Source: Vibrio splendidus (lineage in GTDB: Bacteria; Pseudomonadota; Gammaproteobacteria; Enterobacterales; Vibrionaceae). From it: 64,000 nt of DNA. Below the pieces are notes generated by a model. It worked only from the letters and a program-made list of their open reading frames with translations, searched no databases and had not been told where the DNA came from. The DNA is taken from the NCBI RefSeq assembly GCF_001557875.1, contig NZ_LNRF01000001.1:806001-870000 (forward strand), given 5' to 3'. This document shows, in pieces, positions 9,276 through 16,317 of the stretch. Position 1 is the first letter of the stretch; every line of letters starts with the position of its first letter. The translations under genes and the position numbers were made by a program.

Positions 9276-10808
9276 TTACTTGCTATCGAGTTGAGGGCCG
9301 CGGCGAATAAGCCACGCAATATAAAGACTAAGGCTTGAGAACAATACCGTAGTGATCATGATGAGCGTAGTGATCGGGAAGCCAGCAGATTCCCCGTTTT
9401 GATAGTCGCCCCCACCAGTAAAGGTTGGAAGAACTTCATAGATGATCCAGGGTTGACGTCCAACTTCTGAAAGTGCCCAGCCAACTAAGTAGGCAACCAA
9501 TGCCATTGGAAGAGCAAGTATCGAAAATTTAATCATCCAAGGTGAAGCGGTATCAAGCGAGTTTTTATAACTTTTCACTGACCAGTAAGCAAATACGCCA
9601 GTAAGTAATATTCCCAAACCTACCATAATGCGGAAACTAAAGAACAAGAAAGTTACGTTCGTCATAGTGTCTTTGGCGGCGTTTTGAATATCGGTATCAC
9701 TCGCTAACAAGATATCGTTAGTGTATTTACCCAATAGGTAGGCAAAGCCAAGATCTTTATGATGAGCAAGTAAACGTTGCTCTGCTTCTTGATTGGTTCG
9801 GTCTTGTTGGTAATCGAGCATCGCTTGGTACGCGATCATACCGTTGCGTACACGTTGCTCGTTTTCGTTAAGTAGCTGTTTGATCCCTTTTATCGGGTTA
9901 TCAGTGTCGCTACCAAGTAGAAAGCCAAGAATGTAAGGTACTGAAATCTCGTATTTGTTGGTCATCTCTTCCATATCAGGAATAGCAAAGAGTACCAAGT
10001 GTGGATCTGCATCTGTCTCCCAAAGTGCTTCAAGTTGTGCCAGCTTCATCGGTTGAGTTTCAGCTACTGCTCTACCTTGTTCATCCCCGGCTACGGCTAA
10101 AAACAGAGAAAGGAGCAAACCGCTGACAGAGGCGATAAGTACCGTTTTTTGTACGAAGAACGCATGCTTGTTACGCAGTAGAAAGTAGCAACTCATACTC
10201 AGGACGGCAGCGATACCGACAATGTAAGTGGCGGCAAAGTTATGTGCAAAGCGTAAGGCAGTCATTGGTTGGAAGAAGTAAGCGGAGAAGCTGTCACGAA
10301 CATACATCAAGGTGTCCAAATCAAATGATGATGTGGTATGAGGTGCGTGCATCCAACCATTAACTGCAATAGCAGAAGATTCCGCTATTGCAGGCATTAA
10401 AGGTAAGATCCAAGTTGCAATAACATGAATTTTAGGTGGTAGTCGCTTCCACCCTGCTTGGCTGGTAATAAACGCAATCAGAGTGACAACAATTAAAGTC
10501 GAAGGAATGCGACCTGTGAGATCTTCAGGGTCAAGTACCTTGACGTAACTCCACCATACTGTCCAATCATCAGAAAAGGGGGGAGTGGCAATACCCAAAA
10601 ATATAATTACGATAAAAGTCGGCAACAGCATTTTACTGATGTACATAGAGGATGTTTTGTAGTCGATACGGCCTGTTGTTACATAAAGCGTTTCAAGGAT
10701 TGCTGCGATCAAAGCTGCACCTAGGTAAATGGGTACCCACACATGGTGGGACGTCATACTAAATGCAAATTCTAAACGAGCATTATCGACAAGATCAATA
10801 TAGTCCAT
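9276..10808 (-). CDS. Cytochrome bd-like quinol oxidase subunit I, orphan (no subunit II)
   Basis: 510-aa multi-helix membrane protein homologous to CydA. Conserved against E. coli CydA: H21 (H19), heme b558 ligands H189 (H186) and M395 (M393), Q-loop K255 and E260 (K252, E257) in MKLAQLEALWET, GDEQG, and E448 in SEVGRQPW (E445). Missing: the helix bearing E99 and E107 reads PSTLIVVTLIAFITSQAG with no acidic residue, and the TMEFQFGTNW segment before it is also replaced. No cydB gene is present on either side; the next gene is the CydX-like peptide. Start set at ATG 10808, with AGG 8 bases upstream; TTG at 10814 is possible. Probably a quinol-oxidising bd-superfamily enzyme of altered chemistry. 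Reaction not known. Confidence 0.85.
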   Translation of the reverse strand: MDYIDLVDNARLEFAFSMTSHHVWVPIYLGAALIAAILETLYVTTGRIDYKTSSMYISKMLLPTFIVIIFLGIATPPFSDDWTVWWSYVKVLDPEDLTGRIPSTLIVVTLIAFITSQAGWKRLPPKIHVIATWILPLMPAIAESSAIAVNGWMHAPHTTSSFDLDTLMYVRDSFSAYFFQPMTALRFAHNFAATYIVGIAAVLSMSCYFLLRNKHAFFVQKTVLIASVSGLLLSLFLAVAGDEQGRAVAETQPMKLAQLEALWETDADPHLVLFAIPDMEEMTNKYEISVPYILGFLLGSDTDNPIKGIKQLLNENEQRVRNGMIAYQAMLDYQQDRTNQEAEQRLLAHHKDLGFAYLLGKYTNDILLASDTDIQNAAKDTMTNVTFLFFSFRIMVGLGILLTGVFAYWSVKSYKNSLDTASPWMIKFSILALPMALVAYLVGWALSEVGRQPWIIYEVLPTFTGGGDYQNGESAGFPITTLIMITTVLFSSLSLYIAWLIRRGPQLDSK

Positions 10809-10860
10809 CTTCAATACCTATAAGAGATAATTATTGGGGTCTTATTTAATTAGAAAGTAA

Positions 10861-11250
10861 TTAAATAGATTTATTGGTTGTTTGGTGTTTAAAAAAGCTA
10901 ATTAAGCATGCTATAAAGATAAAGACTTCGATGCCTAAAATAAGGGAGATGGTTTGGTTTGGAGTACCATCAATAATTAAACTTGTAATTCGACCTGACG
11001 AAAAACTGGCGTAAATTGCTAGGGACAATAAATATATATTGTTTAATTGTTTGTTAAGTATGGCTCCAATAGTGATAAATAGGCCGCAAAGCAAGATGAA
11101 TGCGCCTACTCCTCTAAACTCACTAGCTCTATCTACTGAGTACGTGAAAGGTACGTCTGAATTAAAGTCAAAAAATTCAAACGGGCAGACCAGCATTCCC
11201 ATTCCTACATACGTAACGACTATTCCTGCTATTAAGAGCGTTTTTTTCAT
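10861..11250 (-). CDS. Small four-helix membrane protein, DUF4345-like
   Basis: 129-aa protein with four predicted membrane segments (about 5-25, 48-66, 70-90, 100-120). Length, topology and the R-x-x-E-F-R-G-x-G pattern around residue 45 resemble the DUF4345 family, which has no known biochemical role. It lies 52 bases upstream of the bd-like subunit on the same strand, so the two may be cotranscribed. Family assignment is moderate; function not assigned. Confidence 0.6.
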   Translation of the reverse strand: MKKTLLIAGIVVTYVGMGMLVCPFEFFDFNSDVPFTYSVDRASEFRGVGAFILLCGLFITIGAILNKQLNNIYLLSLAIYASFSSGRITSLIIDGTPNQTISLILGIEVFIFIACLISFFKHQTTNKSI

Positions 11251-11415
11251 AAATATACTCCAACGAATTTAATGGAATATTATCAGAGGTGATTTGCCTG
11301 AGGGGAAAATCAGTTTTTCCTTATATACATGCGTTATTTCAGCCAAGATATATCTATTCGTACTTCTTTCTTCAAGAAATATATTGGGCTGTAGAAATAT
11401 AGCTAAGGCGAAAAT

Positions 11416-12681
11416 ATGCTTTTAACTACTCAGTGTTTTAATAAAAAAGTAAAAAAAACCATGCATGTTATGGCGAAACCTATTGGATCAAAGTGCAATC
11501 TCGATTGCAAATACTGTTATTACCTTAGTAAAGAGGATCTGTTAGCCGACCGCCCAGGTGATTGCGAACGAATGAATGAGGAAAGCCTAGAAGCGTACAT
11601 CAAGCAATATTTTGCAGCTCATAATGCTTCTCAAGTTAATTTTTCATGGCAGGGCGGTGAGCCAACAATGCTGGGTTTGGACTACTTCCGTAATGTTGTT
11701 CGATTGCAGAAAAAGTATTGTCCTGACGGTGTAGAAGTTCTTAACGACTTACAAACTAATGGCACGCTACTTAATGATGAGTGGTGTTTATTTTTAGAAA
11801 AACACCAGTTTCTTGTTGGCATCAGTATTGATGGTGATGAGATGCTTCACAACACTTACCGTACCAACCGTGCTGGCCGAGGTACTTGGCAGCAAGTCAT
11901 GGGAGCAATTGAACTCCTTAAAAAACATCAAGTTTCATTTTGTACTCTAACCTGTGTGAATCGCCTGACGAGTCAAAATCCGCTGGAAGTCTATCGCTTT
12001 CTACGTGACGTAGTTCAATCGCCACTGATTCAGTTTATTCCGATTGTGGAACCAAAAACGTTTCGTACACATTCCCCACAAGCAAGTCACTGTATTCAAG
12101 GGGACCCTCGCTTATCACCATCTCACCCAGACTCGATTGTCGAACCTTGGTCTGTTGAAGCCAAAGACTGGGGAATTTTCCTCAAAACGGTATTTGATGA
12201 GTGGTATCGACATGATGTAGGCCGCGTCCATGTTCAGTATTTCGAGGCGCTTTTCGCCACTTGGATGGGAGAGCAAAATTCATTGTGTACGTTAGGTGCG
12301 CTTTGTGGCAAAGGCTTAGCAATTGAGCCAAACGGTGATGTATATCGCTGTGACCACTTTGTTTATCCCGACTATTTGGCAGGAAATATCCATCAATCGT
12401 CATTGGATGAGATGGCGTTTGGTGCGGTTCAGCAAGCCTTTGGTTATGCCAAAAGTCAGTCTTTAACGGCTCAGTGCCGTGCATGCCCTTATCAATTTGC
12501 ATGTTTTGGTGAGTGCCCCAAAAATCGCATTATTTCGTCATCATCAGGCGAGAGTGGTCACAACTACTTATGTGAAGGGTGGTATCAATTCTTCCATCAT
12601 ATTGATGAAAAATTTGCTCATCTTCTACGAATTAACGCGCTTCCTGTGAAACACGGACAATTTAAAACAAATAAATCTTAA
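11416..12681 (+). CDS. Anaerobic sulfatase-maturating enzyme (radical SAM, SPASM)
   Basis: Converts the active-site Cys or Ser of type I sulfatases to formylglycine with SAM, without oxygen. The 421-aa protein shows the radical-SAM cluster C27-x3-C31-x2-C34 (KCNLDCKYCYY), the WQGGEPT segment and a C-terminal SPASM region with C291, C297, C312, C354, C357, C363, C367 and C386 for two auxiliary clusters. TAAGG lies 8 bases before the ATG. It sits 19 bases upstream of sulfatase 2 and most likely activates both sulfatases, each of which has the Cys-type CTPxR motif. Similar proteins are annotated AslB/anSME or chuR; the sulfatase context decides for anSME. Confidence 0.93.
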   Translation: MLLTTQCFNKKVKKTMHVMAKPIGSKCNLDCKYCYYLSKEDLLADRPGDCERMNEESLEAYIKQYFAAHNASQVNFSWQGGEPTMLGLDYFRNVVRLQKKYCPDGVEVLNDLQTNGTLLNDEWCLFLEKHQFLVGISIDGDEMLHNTYRTNRAGRGTWQQVMGAIELLKKHQVSFCTLTCVNRLTSQNPLEVYRFLRDVVQSPLIQFIPIVEPKTFRTHSPQASHCIQGDPRLSPSHPDSIVEPWSVEAKDWGIFLKTVFDEWYRHDVGRVHVQYFEALFATWMGEQNSLCTLGALCGKGLAIEPNGDVYRCDHFVYPDYLAGNIHQSSLDEMAFGAVQQAFGYAKSQSLTAQCRACPYQFACFGECPKNRIISSSSGESGHNYLCEGWYQFFHHIDEKFAHLLRINALPVKHGQFKTNKS

Positions 12682-12700
12682 ATTAGAAAGGTAGAACTCT

Positions 12701-14146
12701 ATGCATAAAAAATTAGTCGCACTCTCTGTTGCGGGGGCGCTTGGTGTCGCTCATTCCGCCCAAGCTGCTGAAAAGCCCAATGTCCTGTTTTTAATGGTGG
12801 ATAACTGGGGCTGGGGGGATATTTCTAGCCAAGGTGGTCAAATCCCAACACCAGAGATCGATAAAGTGGCTGAGGAGGGAATACGTTTTCTTAACTACAA
12901 CGTTCAAAACCAATGTACCCCTAGCCGTTCGGCGATGCACACAGGACGCCTTCCGATTCGTTCAGGCACATATAAGGTTCCCATTCTAAAAGGTGCGGCA
13001 GATGGGTTGGCTCCTTGGGAATACACCATTGCAGAAATGCTCAGTGATGACGGTTACAAAACCGCTTTATATGGCAAATGGCATATTGGTTCGGTTGATG
13101 GACGTCTGCCTATCGACCAAGGTTATGACGATTGGTATGGCTACCGAGGTGGTTCTGATGAGGCGGGCTATACAAGCAGCAAAGACTTCGACCCTAGCGT
13201 TGCTGAGGTTCCATACATCTGGCATGGCGCAAGAGGCGGTACTCCGGAGAAAGTAAAAGAGTTCAACCTAGACACCAAAAAAGGTATGGATGCAGAGCTG
13301 GTGGATAAAACCATCGAGTTCATCAACCAAAGCGTCAGCCAAGACAAACCTTTTTATACTTATGTTGGCTTTACTACATTCCACTCTCCATACACGGTGT
13401 CTGATGAGTTTAAAGGAAAGTCTAAGCAGGGGACGTATGCTGATACCCAACTTGAGCTCGATCATAATATCGGACGTTTGATGGCTGCTTTGAAGCAAAG
13501 TGGGCAGCTTGATAACACCATCGTCATCATCGCGGGAGACAACGGCTCAGGCAACATTGTTGACGGAAATATCTTGAAACCAGGTGAAGAGCCTTTAGGC
13601 AGCAATGGCCCATGGCGAGGCGGTTTAAGTACCGCTTTTGAAGGGGGGATGCGTACTCCAGCTGTGGTGCGTTACGGCAACAAAGTACCGGTAGGGCAAG
13701 TGACTGATGAAATCATGTCTGATCTGGATTGGTTCAGTACCTTAGCGCATTTGACTGGTAATGAAGACAAAATCCCAACCGATCGTCCTATCGACTCGAT
13801 TGACCAGAGTGACTTCATTTTAGGTAGCAGTGATAAATCTAATCGTAACTATGTGCTGACGTACGTGAACGATGAGCTGTTTGCGGTGAAATGGAACAAC
13901 TACAAGATGCATTTCAAAGTTGCCTATGAGACCCATGGCCGATTTGAAACGCTTACCTTTCCTTTGATTTACGATCTTGAGCGTGATCCGGGTGAACAAT
14001 ACGAAATCTGGGCCAATGAAGGTTACCAACACTCATGGCTAGTACAGCCTATTGGCAAGATCATCGCTGAAACTGCTCGCTCAATGCACCAGTACCCGAA
14101 CATCCCAACTGGCGCTGACTTCAAAGGCTATAACGCCAAGAAGTAA
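12701..14146 (+). CDS. Exported type I (formylglycine) sulfatase, copy 2
   Basis: 481-aa exported sulfatase, clearly paralogous to copy 1 along its whole length (shared VDNWGWGD, QNQCTPxRSA, GKWH, GSNGPWRGGLSTA). Signal peptide 1-22 (AHSAQA), metal-site D34/N35, formylglycine motif C72-T-P-S-R76. Starts 19 bases after the maturase gene and is likely cotranscribed with it. A strong intercistronic hairpin and a beta-barrel gene follow, suggesting an operon of maturase, sulfatase and outer-membrane protein. Differences around the substrate pocket may give a different sulfated substrate, but this cannot be read from sequence alone. Confidence 0.88.
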   Translation: MHKKLVALSVAGALGVAHSAQAAEKPNVLFLMVDNWGWGDISSQGGQIPTPEIDKVAEEGIRFLNYNVQNQCTPSRSAMHTGRLPIRSGTYKVPILKGAADGLAPWEYTIAEMLSDDGYKTALYGKWHIGSVDGRLPIDQGYDDWYGYRGGSDEAGYTSSKDFDPSVAEVPYIWHGARGGTPEKVKEFNLDTKKGMDAELVDKTIEFINQSVSQDKPFYTYVGFTTFHSPYTVSDEFKGKSKQGTYADTQLELDHNIGRLMAALKQSGQLDNTIVIIAGDNGSGNIVDGNILKPGEEPLGSNGPWRGGLSTAFEGGMRTPAVVRYGNKVPVGQVTDEIMSDLDWFSTLAHLTGNEDKIPTDRPIDSIDQSDFILGSSDKSNRNYVLTYVNDELFAVKWNNYKMHFKVAYETHGRFETLTFPLIYDLERDPGEQYEIWANEGYQHSWLVQPIGKIIAETARSMHQYPNIPTGADFKGYNAKK

Positions 14147-14171
14147 CGATGCTGACCACCTTTTTAACTTC

Positions 14172-14198
14172 CATGACCGCTAGTGGATAGCGGTCATG
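14172..14198 (+). promoter_or_regulatory. Intercistronic hairpin, sulfatase 2 / OMP
   Basis: Perfect 11-bp stem CATGACCGCTA / TAGCGGTCATG with a 5-nt loop and no T run. More like an mRNA processing or stability element than a terminator. Confidence 0.6.
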
Positions 14199-14233
14199 TC
14201 CATGATGACATTCAAATATTAAGAATAAAGCAG

Positions 14234-14953
14234 ATGAAACTAACAAAAACCTTGATGTGCGCAGCACTAGGACTTTCTTTTCAAGCGGCAGCAGCGGATT
14301 ACATTCGACTTGAAAGTGGCGTTAACCGAGACATTTACAAGTTAGAGACTGAAGTGAAAGTGACGGATTCTGTCGCTAGTATCTTTAGTGTTGAAGGCAA
14401 CAAAGAGACCGCAGGGTTGGAGTACAACCTAGCAACGGCTTATGGTAAGTATCGTATGCCTTTGTCTGAGAAAATGAGCGCAGAGTTTGATTTCGGTCTA
14501 GCGTATGAATCTATGGGTGACAACTACGCTGCTATTGCGAAGCAGTTGGGCATTTCAGATGATTTTAAGACGGAGGCTGGCGCAATTTGGGGTGGCGCAA
14601 CTCTTAACTATCTTGTTCTACCAAACTTTATGACCACCTTTGATTTAATGGCAACGCAAGACGTGGTCAACGAGACCATTATCGGCATGTACCGTGCGCG
14701 AGCGAAGTTTGTTTATCAACCTATTAAAAACCTCAATTTGGTGTACCGCACCGGTCTAAATTACGCTCAAAATGATATAACGAGAGATGTCGTTAAAGCC
14801 GGTCATTTAGTGTCAGATAACTATCTTGTGAGCCACGAGTTTTATGTTGGATACATGGGGGAATCAGGTTTAGAGCCTTACCTAATGCTTAAAGATATGG
14901 AAAATGACGCAAGTTATGATGTGATCCTTGGTTTCTATTATCGTTTTGATTAG
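14234..14953 (+). CDS. Outer-membrane beta-barrel-like protein
   Basis: 239-aa exported protein: signal peptide 1-21 (ending AAA before DYIRLE), then alternating amphipathic strands typical of small outer-membrane barrels, ending in YYRFD. The ATG at 14234 starts the signal peptide; an earlier in-frame ATG at 14183 would add 17 non-signal residues. Placed directly after sulfatase 2, so it may be a porin or channel for sulfated oligosaccharide substrates or products; this is inferred from position only. No family recognised by name. Confidence 0.65.
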   Translation: MKLTKTLMCAALGLSFQAAAADYIRLESGVNRDIYKLETEVKVTDSVASIFSVEGNKETAGLEYNLATAYGKYRMPLSEKMSAEFDFGLAYESMGDNYAAIAKQLGISDDFKTEAGAIWGGATLNYLVLPNFMTTFDLMATQDVVNETIIGMYRARAKFVYQPIKNLNLVYRTGLNYAQNDITRDVVKAGHLVSDNYLVSHEFYVGYMGESGLEPYLMLKDMENDASYDVILGFYYRFD

Positions 14954-15080
14954 CGCCATTTGTTTTTTAATTCAAGGTATCAACGCTAGTCGGATATCCA
15001 TTGGAATTATCAGGGAGATAACCTCGTATTATTTGGAGTATCGCGTGGAATGTACGATAAGCGCTTTTGGTTATATTTAG

Positions 15081-15131
15081 CCAACATATAGAGGGCTCGT
15101 GATTGCTTTACAGCAAATCGAACTTCTGTAA
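15081..15131 (+). pseudogene. Remnant of an acetate kinase 3' end
   Basis: Read in one frame this 51-base stretch gives PTYRGLVIALQQIELL and a stop. The true AckA ends PTNEEFVIAQQSVELL: same length, with PT, VIA and ELL in the same places. The final GAACTTCTGTAA is identical at DNA level. An in-frame TAG lies directly upstream, so nothing longer is coded. A terminator identical over 28 bases to that of ackA follows, as in the real gene, though the spacer between them has diverged. It marks the right edge of the sulfatase block. Confidence 0.75.
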
Positions 15132-15159
15132 TCTTAGCGATAATACTGATTGTTCAGAG

Positions 15160-15184
15160 GCGAGCCCAAGTGGCTCGCTTTTTT
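15160..15184 (+). terminator. Copy of the ackA terminator
   Basis: GCGAGCC/GGCTCGC stem with the same loop and T run as the ackA terminator; 15160-15187 equals 6323-6350 base for base. Confidence 0.85.
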
Positions 15185-15233
15185 GTTTATGTGTGCAATA
15201 GAGACTCAAAACGTAAGAGCTTCAATGCTAAAT

Positions 15234-16136
15234 TTACTTCTCAATGAGAAACTTTATTTTTTTTCTTAGCCATTGATGTGCAGAGGAGGAAGAGTTTGCC
15301 TTGTGCCACTGTAAGTAGAATGGAATGGATTTGAGGCGGATAGGAGGCGCGATAATGGTAAGACCGAGTTTATCTTTGTACTGCATAGCGAGGCTTTTGG
15401 TCACATGGCAGAATAGATTGGTTTCACTGACAACTAACATGTTTGCTAGCATTGAACTGGCTTGATTGACAATGTGGCGTTTGATGTTTATTTCTTTCTC
15501 GAAAAACAGGTCCAGTGCCAATTTATTATTACGACGTAAATTTAGCACTGATTGCGGCAGGGTCTGATAGTCATCAAGGTTGATTCCAATGCAACTGTGA
15601 GGGTGGGAATTTGCCACAATCAGTACTATCTCATCTTCAAAAAGTAGCTCGTGATCCAGGCTTTTGTCTGCGAGTAAGTAGCTATCAACGATTAAGTCGA
15701 GCTTCCTATTTCTAAGCTCCGCAATCCCTAACTCTTCATCATAGATCTGTTCACACAATGAGTAGGTAATATTCTGGTTCTCTTCATTGGGTGATTTTTG
15801 TAAAAATTGAGTATGGAACTCCTCCGGTAGTGCGATGAAAAACTGCTTGGTAGAAGATAGAGGGTCAAAATCATCGAATGAACTGAGTACTGCCTCAAAG
15901 GTGAGTAACTCACCGCGTACATTCTCGTATAGTGCCAATGCTGCGGAGGTTGGCTGTACCTTTCCATTACTGCGGGTGAACAGTTCTTGTTGTAACGCCT
16001 TCTGTAAACGGCTCATAGCCAAGCTAATGGCAGGTGGAGACACATCTAATGCTTCACTTGCTTGTGCGTAGCTACCCGTTTCCATCACCTTAATGAAGAC
16101 CTTAAACAAGTTAAGATCAAACTTTGAAAAGTCCAT
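15234..16136 (-). CDS. LysR-family regulator divergent from alkylsulfatase
   Basis: 300-aa regulator with an N-terminal winged helix (KFDLNLFKVFIKVMETGSYA, then the SPPAISLAMSRLQKAL recognition region) and a C-terminal effector-binding domain. Divergent from the alkylsulfatase gene with about 180 bases between starts, the classic arrangement for a LysR regulator and its target. A 19-bp dyad lies 14-32 bases upstream of its start. ATG at 16136 is preferred to the GTG one codon earlier; GGGAGG precedes it closely. It likely controls the alkylsulfatase and itself. Confidence 0.86.
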   Translation of the reverse strand: MDFSKFDLNLFKVFIKVMETGSYAQASEALDVSPPAISLAMSRLQKALQQELFTRSNGKVQPTSAALALYENVRGELLTFEAVLSSFDDFDPLSSTKQFFIALPEEFHTQFLQKSPNEENQNITYSLCEQIYDEELGIAELRNRKLDLIVDSYLLADKSLDHELLFEDEIVLIVANSHPHSCIGINLDDYQTLPQSVLNLRRNNKLALDLFFEKEINIKRHIVNQASSMLANMLVVSETNLFCHVTKSLAMQYKDKLGLTIIAPPIRLKSIPFYLQWHKANSSSSAHQWLRKKIKFLIEK

Positions 16137-16149
16137 CACACCTCCCTTT

Positions 16150-16168
16150 AGATAAGTAAAATTTATCT
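16150..16168. promoter_or_regulatory. Likely LysR operator dyad
   Basis: AGATAA-N7-TTATCT, a perfect 19-bp dyad in the LysR/alkylsulfatase divergent region, close to the LysR start, suited to autoregulation. Confidence 0.55.
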
Positions 16169-16317
16169 CAGAGATATACTTTAGTTAATTTTGATTATCT
16201 CGGCAAGTTGATAGAGTTTCTTCATCAACAGGATGCTCACCTTGAAGACGAAAAATTCGCTAGAAGGTTTGGCAGAGCTTCTCACTTATTATCTACTTGT
16301 ACTCCCGAGGAAACGTT

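Noticed and set aside
6270..15187. Typical tRNA-integrase genomic island
   Set aside because: No tRNA, integrase or excisionase was found; only the duplicated ackA tail supports insertion.
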